A stretch of DNA of 64,000 nucleotides, taken from Cranoglanis bouderius (lineage: Eukaryota > Chordata > Actinopteri > Siluriformes > Cranoglanididae). Location of the stretch: assembly GCA_023630585.1 (NCBI GenBank), contig CM042540.1:19945574-20009573 (forward strand), given 5' to 3'. Below the pieces are notes generated by a model that did not search any database, was not told the origin of the DNA, and saw only the letters and a program-made list of their open reading frames with translations. This document shows, piece by piece, positions 24,995 to 36,692 of the stretch (the first letter of the stretch is position 1; each line of letters begins with the position of its first letter). The translations under genes and the position numbers were made by a program.

Positions 24995-25265
24995 TATACC
25001 ACAACACCGTTGAATTATTGAATCTGATTGGTCAGAAGTCAGAAGTTGATTAATATTTTTTAACAGCAGCTCTGACAGTAGTGCTGGCTGCAAGGTTTAT
25101 ATTCTAATACGTCATTGTTTCTATAGTAACAGCTAATTCACAGGGACTCACAGTCGAATAATAAACACATTAAGAAACGAATAGTTGTTTGACAAAGTCT
25201 AGGTTTTCTGTTAGGCGAAAGCTATTTAACGTTGATGGAAGGAGTCTCCAGTGTCAGCACTTTGC
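24995..25265 (-). mobile_element. R1 family repeat, 3' half, inverted
   Basis: Reading the minus strand gives the right-hand landmarks of R1: ctatagaaacaatgacg, gtcagagctgctgtta and cggtgttgtggtataag. On the plus strand it appears as ttataccacaacaccgttg followed by tctgattggtcagaag. Confidence 0.7.
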
Positions 25266-26626
25266 AATAATCAGAATCTGTTCCTTTGAGTTTTCCACCA
25301 AGTCTAAGGACAAAAGACATTGTGCTTTGTAGTTTCTTACAGATAAATTAAGTGTAATTGTGATTGAGCGTTAAAATCACATTTTTAAAGCTGTGCAACG
25401 TGTGAAATTGAATGACGGAAAAGTACTATGATTTAATTTTACTCTCAAAAGTACTATTACGTTAAATAAACCTCAGTACTGTTAAGAGAATAGTTTTGCA
25501 CTTGCGCTTGGCAAGTACATTAGAAGTGGGACTTTGGCTGTGTTTGAAGATAAATCAAAAGTAGCTGACTTAAAGGAACTTAATATGAAATGTTGGGCAG
25601 TTCTTTAAAACTGAACCAGGCTTGTTATGTAACTTTAGGAAAGTATGGAGACGGATGAAGTGTATTCAGTCAATGTGAAAGTGTTGAGTGGTGGAAAATG
25701 CTTTTATAGCCATGTTTCTAGTAAAATATGCCAGGGTCAGAGTATCAGAGTGTGCTGTTGACCATTTGAGCTCTCTTTTTCCCCCCTATTTTTTTATTTG
25801 ATCTCTATATCTCGTTGTATCCTGTTTTAAGAGCACCATGAGAGCAAGGACTCAAATTTGTATTTCATATTACACACAAGTGCAAATTATTATAATATCC
25901 AGCCAATTTGTCTAACATTCAATTGCGTATTCTTTATAAGCACTTTTTTAGGTCATCTGTTCATTATTCAGTGTTTAGGGACATCAGATTCATACAGGCT
26001 CGATCTTGTTTCTACTCTGGCGAGCAGGCTTTTTGAAGAACGACCAAAAATAGCTTACTTCCATGCCGCTGCTAACTCTACCTCCCGCGGTCATGGTCTC
26101 CTAAGAATCTTGTGTAACACACTTGGAGTGTGTGTGCATGTGTGTGTATGTGTGTGTGCAGCTTCAGCATGAACTAAATGATTGATCAGCTGGAGAACTG
26201 TGCCTTAATCTGCTCCCCACCTGTAGTTATATAAATATACAGAGCAGACAATGTAGAAAAAGTGGGAAGTGTGCTATTTTCTGTTTTAAGCTATATTCTC
26301 CTGGATATGTATTCCTTTTATTTGAGATACAGAATCCGAGTCAGAGATTGTTTCTGAATTATGTTTGATTCCTTCTTTATCAGTATTGAACAACAGGACA
26401 GATTCAATACTGAAACCAATTCATTAATTTATAAATGTCTACTCAAGGTACAATGTAAAGGGAAAAAAAGTGCATTTAAGAATTTAGGAATGCTCCAACT
26501 TACCAATAACATGCTGGTAGGTGGATTAGCTACTCTAAATTTCCCCTAGCTATCCCACTGGGCAACTGAAAGCTCCAGTATGCTGCCCAGTGTCATGTTT
26601 TGGTTGCCTGGAAACCAATAGCAAAC
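25266..26626. other. Intron stretch without a recognised gene
   Basis: It includes a short TG-rich run at 26128-26158. I see no coding exon or defined element. Confidence 0.5.
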
Positions 26627-26630
26627 TTAA

Positions 26631-27045
26631 CCCTTTCTATCAGTACACTGGAGTTCCGTTCTGCTGGCGGAGTGAATTAGTTATTTGCCTCACGTCTGTT
26701 GTAAGTAGTCAGGACACTGTTGGGTTTCTGTGTGTAGAGTATCATGACTCTGTGTTTAGCTGCTGGTGAGCAGGGCTATGGGAAATGGGAGGGTTGTGAG
26801 CTCCCTTCTGGGCAAACAATTCATACCTCTCCACAATAACATTGGTACAGAGATAAAACTGACAGCACAACTAAAGCTTTTTTGATAGTAAAACACTGTA
26901 TATAACTGCCACAATAAAAGTATAACATTTAAACCTAGTAAGCTGCAAATTCTTAAAATCCAGAGTGTCTACTTTCATATGAGCCATTAACCACTACTGT
27001 GGAGTCTGACATCACAAGTAAATTCAGTACTGAGGTAAAAGAACT
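26631..27045 (+). mobile_element. TTAA-targeting (piggyBac-like) MITE family P1, copy 1
   Basis: It starts at a TTAA (26627-26630) followed by CCCTTTCTATCAGTACACTG. It shares ggacactgttgggtttctg, agcttttttgatagta, tctactttcatatgagcc and related blocks with copies at 41238, 50917 and 59673. TTAA plus a CCCTTT end fits piggyBac-type elements. The right end is not clear and no transposase is present. Confidence 0.68.
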
Positions 27046-27257
27046 GAGTCCTAAAAGAACGAGTTTAGGATTATTATCCTCTTCTAAGTTTCTAATTTAG
27101 CGCACTGCGTTTGCGAGCTTGGCAAAAAGTCATCAAGTCCATGGCCCACATTTTGGCTATGAGGTGTTCTGCCTTCGCATCTCACATAAAATATATTATT
27201 CGAGTATTGCTAGCTTCCTCATTTTCTGTAGATATGTTTTGGTGACTATATGTAATA

Positions 27258-28072
27258 ATGCTGCGTTCGCGGGGCCTTGTAACTTGTAAATTGCAAGTTG
27301 TAATAACATCATTTCCCACCTCGAAAGCGTGCATTTTGTTTTCTCTGTCAGAGCACGTAAAGCTCATAAAAAGCTACTTTTACAGTTACAGGCCTGAGTG
27401 GCTATTGGTGCTGTTAATAACACTAATGTTTATGATTATCTTGTTAAAACCAGTCTCTCCAGGATTTTGCACTTTTATGACCGCAGAAATTAACGCAAAA
27501 TCAAGGAAACTGTGCAATATTCGGAGGAGCTTGCAATTTTTTGATCAAATCAAAGCTCTTTGATTCATGTGCGTTGAACATGAGTACGTTTACCAACAAA
27601 CATCATTGCAAAAGAACGTGCAAAACAGTTTCATGCAATTGCAATTTCGCCAATTCAAGTAGTTTTCCACAAAAAAGCACAAAAAAACTCGTAAATTTCA
27701 TAGCAAATTTTGAAAAAATCCACAGCAAAATTAAGCATTTTTTGCCACAGCAATCACAAAAAAACTCTGTGAAATCCTGTATGGACTGTAAAACAGTGAT
27801 TAGTATTTTCAATATTATAAATTTAACCAAGTACTGTGTCTTTATCTTAACCGATCTAAAGCAAATGCTGTTATAAACTCATTTAAAAGTAGAGAAGGGG
27901 AACTTTACTCTTCACAGTGTGCGCAGCCATGTTGATTTAACTTCACTCCATAAACGCGGAACTAACTGCTAGTTGAGAAGACTAACCCAAGTTGACGAGT
28001 TGAAATTTCAAGTTGAGGGGGTATTTTCGGTGGTTATTACTGGCTGAAGGTGGAGAAATTCGAATGCAGCAT
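27258..28072. mobile_element. DNA transposon with ATGCTGCGTTCG ends (hAT-like MITE)
   Basis: Ends atgctgcgttcg (27258-27269) and cgaatgcagcat (28061-28072) are inverted repeats with 11 of 12 matches. The interior is A/T-rich with many aaaaaa runs and no transposase. I did not find a clean target duplication. The superfamily is inferred from the type of end only. Confidence 0.55.
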
Positions 28073-29219
28073 AAGTAGAAGAGTTATATGATGGTTTTGA
28101 ACAGGATTACATGATTTCATGATTACAGCATCAAAGAAAAATGCAATAAAGAGGAATTCTGATAATGAGGAATTTAGCATAGATGTTCCACTTTCAATTA
28201 TCTCCAATAGCACACCTTGACTTGCATGCTACCCCATGCGTAGAGTTGATTTGATTTGAAGTTTCCCAGATGACTAAGTCTCATCTAGCCTGGAAGTTCA
28301 GTAAGAATCAGAAGCAAATGGCTTTTTTTGGCATCAACTCAAATATCACGCTACGGGAAGCCCTGGGTCCTTCATGCGGGAGCCCTGTGGTGCTCAGATG
28401 GCTGTGTTTTGATCTCTGAAGAAGGGAAAATGAGGGACTAGTCACACAACAGATTTTTGCTTGGTGGAAGTCACTCAAAGCTTCCTAGTATGGTGCTTTT
28501 GGCAGGTTTGCCCATCTCATGCTGATGATCACAGGAGCGGCTTCTAGTGCCTTCAACCTCCTGTTGCCATACACCCACACTCTCATGAGACCGGTTGTGG
28601 TTTAAACTAAAAGGACGCCGGTCAGCCAGAAGAGAGAATGCTAACTCAACGGCATGAGAAAAAAAAAAGAAATAGAAAATCAGACAGATATGAAAAGAAA
28701 CAATATCCCAAGAGAACTGGAAGTTCACCCCAAGTTCTTCATATCAGCTTCTACTGAGAAAATACGACCAGGTCATAGATCCTTGTCGTGTTTTGATTAA
28801 CTTTATACCACTGTATACGTTTACACAGATTAAAAGAAGCTGGGAGCGTTCCTGCCAGGCTCCTTAGCATGAGAAAACAGTGAACAAAAAGAGCCCGTTT
28901 AGTGTTACCTGAACCAGACTCTGAATGGGAGGACTCTCCCTAACTGGGAATGTTATAAGAGACTCCTTATCCTTATAAAGGAATTTCAGTCCTGCCCAAC
29001 ATAAACATGGAAACCCAAATCTTGAATTTGCATTCTTATCCACGGCAGCCATCAGAGCCATCAGGATGAGGCAATTATCAAGTCACAGATTCTGTCAGGC
29101 GAAATGAAAAATGGCTCGGCTAATATCGGACATCAGTTTTCTACTGATGAGTCACTTACTGCTGTCGTAATTGCAGCAACATTTGGGTTTAATGGTAATT
29201 ATAGCTTTAGGATTACAAA

Positions 29220-29264
<45 letters not shown>

Positions 29265-29966
29265 TCTCTCCCTCGAATGGATTAGAGTGCTATATCATCT
29301 AAAGCCAAACACTGAAATTTCTTTGCCTTTCCCATGGTGTTATGATATTTTACATTCCTAATCACAAGACCATCCAATTTTTACCGTCCACTGACATGTC
29401 ACTTGTATTAAAGCAGGGGTTGTCAACTGATGGACCGTTGTATGGATGTGAACAGATTTTTTTTTTTCTATTTTCTTTTTTCTTTATTTCTTTTAACAGA
29501 AGTCAATGCCTGCAGTGAAAAGTGGTAACACGAATCGCCACTACGAAAATAACCTAAGCCAGTTCACATTGTCATTGTACTGCATGTATAGCCATGAACT
29601 AATCACTAATGATTAAGCATTAAGTAACTGATAAGGCCACTCAGTCATTTAACTAGATGCGTATCCAAACCTTTATAAGCAAGAAATTTGATGTATCTGG
29701 AACTACAAAAGAGGAAAACCTATGCAACCTCAGCCCCCATAACAAAATAGGGAGGGTGTCAGTCAAATGCTCTTTTTTCACACTTGCATGGTCTAACATT
29801 TTTATTACACTTGAAACTAGAGTGAGAAACTAGTACAAGTCCGATACTCAGCACTGGTATTGGGGCCAGTACCAGCTTTGAACACGATCAGATATGAAAT
29901 ATTGTCCGATCCAAACCTCTGATACATTATATCTTGTTTGATGCTGTACAGATCTTGCATTGTACA
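28073..29966. other. Intron stretch without a recognised gene
   Basis: It contains a (CT)n run at 29221-29261 of about 20 units. Other short frames have no domain that I recognise. Confidence 0.5.
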
Positions 29967-29974
29967 TTTGTTTT

Positions 29975-31197
29975 TAGAGATGCACCGATTGCAATTTTTT
30001 TGGCTGATTCCGATTTCCGATTTTTTTGTAAGTGTGACCTGCCGATACCGATTTTTGCTGATTCCGATTTTCTTTCTAAGAACTATAATTGACAGCATAT
30101 ACAAACAAAAATCTACTTTTCTTCAATGCAAAATTTTATTTTCATAATAAAAGAATTATTAAACATTACAATTTCCCCCAAATTGCACTAAGTTACAGGA
30201 TCTTCTCTCACTTAAACAACTCTCAAAATAAAGTGCTCTGTGACTGGAAAGAAATAACAATTAACTGAAAATGAGTTGCTTTATATGACAAAACAGATAT
30301 CATTTTCCACTGTGTTTATAAATTGACCTTTTTCTCTTTTTTACTCGTCTCACAAAAGTCCAAAGATTACAAGCCTATGAACAAAACTGAAGTGTACAAT
30401 ACTCTTCCAAATATTAATAGGTGCAGCGGCTAATAATTAAATAACAAGTGTAACAAGTAGAATTAGTTACTGCTCCTTTAAGGCGGAACGCTCTCTCTTA
30501 CTCCCTCACTGATGAGTGGGCAGTCGGTAGACGGAGCGCGAGCTATGATCATCGCATGTATGTATGTAAAGCCTGGTTATATTTCTGTTGCTCTTTGCCC
30601 TGTTTTATTTATGTTCAGTAACGCAGTTGTTAGTGGAGTGTTTTGCAAACTGCCCCATGTGTGCGGGGTATCGACAACGCTGATAAAAAACCACTGTGAA
30701 ATATCAGATACGTGAGTTTTGCTTACACCTGGCTACAACCATTCAGGCTATCCGGCCTCTCTGTGTAAAGTGTTACACAAGGCACCTTTTCTTTGTTGCC
30801 AACATATGTATGCTTGAACATTAATGGCAAGTTTTTCTTCACACACAGAAGCATCTCTGCCTTATCACCTGATAATCGGTTTCTCCTTTCATCTATCACA
30901 TGTCCAGCCAAGCTAAACAAGCGATCACTTTCAACGCTTGTACATGGAGCAGAGAGGTAGGGGCTCGGGCAAGTGGAGCAAGCGCAGGGAAATGATCTTT
31001 GTTGATCCTCCAGTAGGTCAATGGGTTTTCGCGTTTTTGCCTACGACATGTTTACATGCGGCTGTGAGCGTGGCTGTGACGTTATTGCATGTGCCGCTGG
31101 CAACAACACGGACTGGCTCGGAATCGGAAAGACGTGAGACTGACTGAGACTGAATCGGCCGATTCCGGTCCCTGGCCGGTCGATCGGTGCATCTCTA
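29975..31197 (-). mobile_element. hAT transposon, deletion derivative with intact ends
   Basis: Perfect 15-bp inverted repeats, tagagatgcaccgat (29975-29989) and atcggtgcatctcta (31183-31197), are flanked by an exact 8-bp duplication, tttgtttt, at 29967-29974 and 31198-31205. An 8-bp duplication and such ends define hAT elements. A transposase remnant on the minus strand sets the orientation. At 1.2 kb the element is too short to encode a whole transposase. Confidence 0.93.
30723..30930 (-). pseudogene. hAT transposase C-terminal (hATC dimerisation) remnant
   Basis: The minus-strand frame reads FSLAGHVIDERRNRLSGDKA and then EMLLCVKKNLPLMF. This fits the conserved C-terminal block of hAT transposases (R-x-FS-x-AG, then R-x-RLS, then LL-x-x-KN). 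The rest of the enzyme, including the zinc finger and catalytic residues, is missing. The fragment lies inside the element with intact hAT ends and is not a functional gene. Confidence 0.78.
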
Positions 31198-31443
31198 TTT
31201 GTTTTGTGATGTGTTGTATAACTCGGCAACAGAAGTTTGGAGAAAGTCAGCTAGGTTACTAAAAGGATTCTGTTGTCATGGATTCCCCTCTTCGCTTCAC
31301 AATTGTGCTCAAGTCTGTGTTGGTTGCTGTCTTGGGCCGCGGTTTGCCTGTTATTTGACCCATGCTATGGACTTTGATGATGATTCTTGGAAAGTAAACT
31401 ACACACAGGTTTAACGTGCATTCGTCCTGCCTCAATTCGCTGC

Positions 31444-31662
31444 ACATTAGAAGAAGAAGAAGCCTTTATTTGTCACATATACATTACAGCACAGAGAAAT
31501 TCTTCCATCTTGTGGGTCAGCCAATAATATGGCACCTCTGGAGCACATGGGGTTAAAGGCCTTGCTCAAGGGCCCAGCAGTGGTGGTGCTGGGGCTTGAA
31601 CTCCAACCTCCTGATCACTAAGCCATAGCCTTAACTGTTGACCACCACCACCTTACAGCCAG
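31444..31662 (-). mobile_element. SINE-like element of a third family, minus strand
   Basis: The minus strand has an A-box-like region (atggcttagtgatcagg) and a B-box-like gagttcaagcccc, then gggcccttgagcaaggcc. It ends towards acaaataaaggcttcttctt. The layout fits a tRNA-derived SINE with a simple tail. Confidence 0.68.
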
Positions 31663-32049
31663 TATTGGATCAGTATCAGGTACTATACTCAGAGCTATTT
31701 GATATTTGGACCGTATTGAAAATGGGAAAAGTGGCACTGGCCATTTTCTACATACTGTAAAACTATTAAAGTTTTTTCAGTCAACACATTATGTGCAGGA
31801 CAAACTGCTCTAGTACTTCTACTCATGAGAAACTTTATATATACAGTACATAGCAAAATTACAGGGGAGGATGGATAAAGACTGTGTTTTATTCATATAA
31901 TAGCACTTTATCACCAAACCACAGAACAAAACATTTAAATTAAAACAACCACCTTTAAGAGGATCTTGTTTGTGTTTTAAAGAAAAGAAATGTACTCTGT
32001 TCATTAACACTGATTTGGCAGAAAACACAGCAGGATGAAAGTCCAGGAT

Positions 32050-32052
<3 letters not shown>

Positions 32053-32141
<89 letters not shown>
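32053..32141. repeat. (AT)n microsatellite, about 44 units
   Basis: An uninterrupted AT run, directly visible. Confidence 0.97.
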
Positions 32142-32142
<1 letters not shown>

Positions 32143-32494
32143 TGGCTCACTGCCACTTCTGCAGTGTTAATCCAGTTTTATTAAGCCCTCTTATGGCACA
32201 AATGTTCTAACAGTGATTGGAAAGAGAGCGAGACAGAGAGCAGACGTGACAGGTATGGGCACTTACGGTGATTAGTATTTCTGCTGCCCTGAATAGAAGA
32301 TGAGAGAGAGGTAGGAGCATCAGAGGCAGTGCAGGTTATAATGAGTGATGCTGTGTTAACTGATTACTTTTCCTCTGAACATTTTAATCACATAGACTGC
32401 AAAAAGGCTATTTTTTGGTTCTCTTTGTCTATCATTTGTCAAGTACATCATTGTCCAGTGATACACTATAATTACATAGTCCTACCATCCTGCA

Positions 32495-32622
32495 GTGTGT
32501 GTGTGTGTGTGTGTGTCTGGACTGTGTGTCCAGTTCAGTATATCTGCGGGTCCATATTTCATAAGAAATGAGAGGCCGGCCTGTAGCTCCCAATCATCAC
32601 TGCCCTTCTGTTCAGTACAGCT

Positions 32623-32706
<84 letters not shown>
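32495..32706. repeat. (GT)n and (CA)n tracts in inverted arrangement
   Basis: A GT run of about 10 units at 32495-32515 and a CA run of about 41 units at 32625-32706 lie about 110 bp apart. They are complementary and could pair as a stem. Confidence 0.93.
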
Positions 32707-32709
<3 letters not shown>

Positions 32710-33164
32710 GATAGCATGTTCCGTTATATGAGAAAATACTTTACCATGGTAACAAGACAGATTCGACCCTGACATTTTTTCATCAGTCTGTAATTCTTGT
32801 TAATAAACAGCTTTTCTTCAAATATTGCACTGCACACTAACAACCATAAAAAAAAACCCTCACAGATGGGAAGACTGCTTTTCGTTACACGTATCTTAGT
32901 CTGATGATTAACCATTTGAACCTGAATCACACTAGCATGATAAGCTAAACTGAAATATCTCTTTTAGCAATATCTCTATTAAAATAAAATGATGCTGTAA
33001 CTGTATAGATGGTGTAAAATAACTCTCAATGCATGGTGTCCTTTAATACAGACTCTAACATGGTGATTTTACAACATGGTAGCCTACATTCTGCATTGTT
33101 CCCTGCCATTCCCAGGTTGTATTTCTACCACGCAGTGAAGATAAATGAATGTAATAGTTAGCGA

Positions 33165-33222
33165 ATTGCTGTGGTATAAGAGGAATAAAACACTTCAGGA
33201 CATTATAGAAAAACGTTCACTC
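33165..33222 (+). mobile_element. R1 family end fragment
   Basis: The words gctgtggtataagaggaataaaacacttcaggac match the outer junction seen at other R1 copies (for example 61325-61370). The copy stops shortly before the LTR insertion at 33285. Confidence 0.55.
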
Positions 33223-33284
33223 GAAATGAATGAATGTATAGACATACTATCCTCTTTTGAAACTTCCTTTGAAAATGACCAGAG

Positions 33285-34278
33285 TGTCACGTCAACACCG
33301 GAAACGGCGTAACGCAGGTAAGACAGAGCGGCCTTCAAACATGGCCGCCGACTACAACTCCCAAATCACAAAGCGGCCTACAAACATGGCTGCCGACTAC
33401 AACTCCCAGACCACAGATCGACCTACAAACATGGCTGCCGACTACAATTCCCAGACCATAGAGTGGCCTACAAATATGGCCTCCAACGACAACTCCCAGA
33501 GCACAGAGCAGCCTACATACATGGCCGCCGACTACGACTCCCAGACCACAGCTCGCTCTACAAAAATGGCCGCCGACTATAATTCCCAGACCACAGATTG
33601 GACAACAAACATGGGTGCCGACGACAACTCCCAGACCACAGAGCAGCCTACATACATGGCCGCCGACTACAACTCCCAGACCACAGCTCGCTCTACAAAA
33701 ATGGCCGCCGACTACAACTCCCAAATAACAAAGCGCCCCTCAAACATGGCCACCGACTACAACTCCCAGACCACAGAGCGGCCCTCAAACATGGCTGCCG
33801 ACAACAACTTGCAGACCACAGACTGGACAGCAAACATGGCCGCCGACAAAAACTCCCAGACCACAGAGTGGCCCTCAAACATGGCCACCGACTACAACTT
33901 CCAGGCCACAGACTGGCGAACACTCACATACTCATTCACGCTCACCCTTGTTCTGATTACACAACAGCTGGACTCAATTACACAATCACAGCCACACTAC
34001 TGAAGGACTCTCTTCACACACACATTGCGAAGTATACACCCAGTGTCCTGAACCTGTCGATACCAATCCTTTTGATTCTCCGCTACAGTGTTTATAGTTA
34101 CAACTGCATTTCTGGTTTCTGGTCCTTGGTTCCCAGTATGACCAAGTATTATTGTTTGTACATCGCCTTACTTCTGCCTGTTCATTGACCATGACTCTGC
34201 TTAACGTTTTGGATTTGTTTGCCGTTGATTTAATAAAGAAAATTAACCTGCAACTGTCAACGTCTCCGTCGCCTGGCA
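33285..34278 (+). mobile_element. Solo LTR of an LTR retrotransposon, carrying a 45-bp tandem array
   Basis: The element begins TGTCACGTCAAC and ends CGCCTGGCA. It is flanked by an exact 5-bp duplication, cagag, at 33280-33284 and 34279-34283. The TG...CA ends with 5-bp duplications are the signature of an integrated LTR. A poly(A) signal AATAAA at 34232-34237, about 45 bp before the 3' end, sets the plus orientation, with the U3 part on the left. U3 holds an ACGTCA half-site, an accggaaac ETS-like word and the thirteen-unit array. No internal retroelement genes follow, so it is a solo LTR left by recombination. The clade is not assigned. Confidence 0.85.
33329..33913 (+). repeat. Thirteen 45-bp tandem units inside the LTR
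   Basis: Thirteen units of exactly 45 bp (585 bp) follow each other without a single insertion or deletion. The typical unit holds aacatggccgccgac and then tacaactcccagaccacag. In eight units the 13-mer fits the ACTAYRNNNCCCR consensus known for ZNF143/THAP11-type sites. Six units carry ATGGCCGCC, close to the YY1 core. Units 5-6 and 8-9 are nearly identical, which shows a 135-bp higher-order duplication. In one frame each unit encodes 15 residues like RPTNMAADYNSQTTD, giving a 248-codon open frame. I regard that frame as a by-product of a period divisible by three. Confidence 0.93.
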
Positions 34279-34283
34279 CAGAG

Positions 34284-35312
34284 GCCATAATAAACCGAAA
34301 ACTCTCATATTTGGTAATAAAAAATTCCACAAGCAAAAATACACCAGCAAAATATTAAATAGATCTCATTGAGCGAGAGAGATGTTACATTAGCGATAAT
34401 AAGAAATTAATTAAACGTAACCGTTTCACATCATCACAGTGATTTGTTTTCTTAACTATCATCAATCTTGTAAGAAATAAAAAATTTCAGCCCAGTGAAC
34501 ATGATTATCATAGTTTGTACTGGGCTCCCCCCCAGGGGAAGGGTAGTTCCTCTCAGTTAATCATATTTAAAGTATTTGGCAATTTACAGCAGCACTGACA
34601 TCAGGCATCTTGATAAAATAAAATAGGGAAGATGGTTTATTTATTCTTAAAATGGTAACCTTTGTGTAGGTTGCACCAAAGCCTTAATAATCTTATTAAA
34701 GCCAATATGTTTTATTCTGATGGGTTAAAACTATAGATATAATTGCTCAAAAAAACTGCTTTTACTGCACTGAAAAAAAGTAATTTATAGTTCAGTGTAT
34801 TTAAATTAAGGACAGAATTTATGTTTATGTAAAATATGGAAGTTCAACAAAAATGAAAAAGGATAAATAATGGCAGGTTTATGCTAAACTCATTAAATGG
34901 GACTGTATACGTTTACAAACGTTATTTATTGTACCAACGTTGGACATTTTTATCAATAATTTATCAATATGTAAAAGCTATTTTGAGAATTTTGCAGGTG
35001 TTTTTAACTACTACTAGAAGACTGATGGGTCTTATGCTGCATCCATATTTAGCCTGAATGCTTGAGTCTGATCAATTCTGGGCTTGTTTGAGGAATGGCG
35101 GCATCTTTGCAGGTTTGTTGTCAGGCAGATTTCTTTTGAATCATTTTTCCCGGCGTGCAAACTTTTCTGCAAAGTGAAAGATTATACAGTTGGTGCTATG
35201 TTATTGTTCTTAGTAACAGGCATTTATTAGCCTCAGATAGGATCAGTTCCAACCTTTCATAGCCTACACACGAGTAATTACGTTTCTTCGCTTGATTTAT
35301 CTTGGAAGTGTT

Positions 35313-35350
<38 letters not shown>

Positions 35351-36100
35351 TTTACATCTGCAGAGCCCAACATGTTCACATGCCATTGTGAATTATGAAA
35401 TAGGAAGTCATGTGACAAGTTCAATCACTCACATTATCTGCTGCCCTGGGAGTGAATTTTACACTCGCTGCAGTCCAATTCAATTAAATCGACCCTCAGA
35501 CCACAGTTTTCCGCTGCACCAGATATCACTAACCTCCTGACCATACCCAGATTCGGATACTGCTTTAACACTCAACCAAAGAGACTCGGGTCTGGAAATA
35601 AAGTGCTAAACCCTTAGAAAGAGGCATACATTTTAAGTGTCTATTGGTCAGCTGGAATTTGGAGTTACCTTTGGCCACACCCACTACATGAACCCTCACC
35701 CAATATGGACTTAGCGCTCAGTATTAGATATTAATTACTAGGTACTACAATACAATATAATATCATGTGATCATTAATAGAATCATTAATGTTATTAGAA
35801 ATATGATTCGCTTCTGTTAAATGAACTCATATGAACGTGTCATATATTTTATGCCCTGATTTCAACCCAGAATATTTTGTGTTTGAGTGAGCATTCGGCA
35901 TCATTTGACCATGAGATTCATAGTGAAAAATGAAAATGCACCAGCGCTGATGGTGTTGTTGATTACATCGGCTGGTCTCTCCGCTGGAGTCGATTGTTCT
36001 GGCCCGACATTGACCTCGCTCTGAACTGAGGTTATCTGCTGTCGCTTTGAGAGGTATACATTGATATTGCGGTTGATTTGCGGTGCAGTTTCCATCTCCC

Positions 36101-36132
<32 letters not shown>

Positions 36133-36399
36133 TGTGTCTCACATACGTACACATACTCATTCAAAGCTATATACTTCTGTGGAATAGCGTATAAGGCGTG
36201 GAATAGTATGAAAAATTGACAGTATGATTACTGAACCACCCAATAACCCAGTTTTTTTGTATATCTATAGTGTATTTATTATTTATTTGAATAAGGAATC
36301 TGACATATGTTAAAGCAGAATTGTTAAGAATAGTGGTCTTTATTAGTTTAGCAAAACAATATATAAAAGAAAATAGGTTCCTCTCAACTGTCTTGGAAT
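34284..36399. other. Intron stretch with simple repeats
   Basis: It holds an (ATT)n run at 35317-35350 and a (CT)n-rich tract at 36093-36132. No exon or defined transposon is seen. Confidence 0.5.
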
Positions 36400-36692
36400 A
36401 TCCATCCATCTATCCATTTTCTGTACCGCTTATCCTACACAGGGTTGCGGGGGAGCCTGGAGATTATCCCAGGGAACTCGGGGCATGAGGTGGTGGATAC
36501 CCTGGACAGGGTGCCAACCCATCGCACGGCACAATCACACACACGTTCACACACCCTTTCACACACTACGGACAATTTGGAAATGCCAATCAGCCTATAA
36601 TGCATGTCTTTGGACTAGGGAAGAAACAGGAGTACACAGAGGAAACCCCCTAGGCACAAGGAGAACATGCAAACTCCACACACACAGGGTGG
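36400..36692 (-). mobile_element. tRNA-derived SINE, minus strand, 5'-truncated
   Basis: It starts with the reversed (ATGG)n tail (catccatctatccattttctg) and gcttatcctacacaggg. The shared SINE body continues to gcaaactccacacacacagg, where the copy ends before the tRNA boxes. Confidence 0.82.

Noticed and set aside
33335..33724. Minus-strand Gly/Val/Cys-rich frame over the 45-bp array
   Set aside because: It is the complement of the tandem array. Repeats with a period divisible by three keep both strands open.
33329..33913. Regular 45-bp units as a CRISPR array
   Set aside because: There are no repeat/spacer alternations, the units are contiguous, the context is a vertebrate intron, and the array lies within an LTR.
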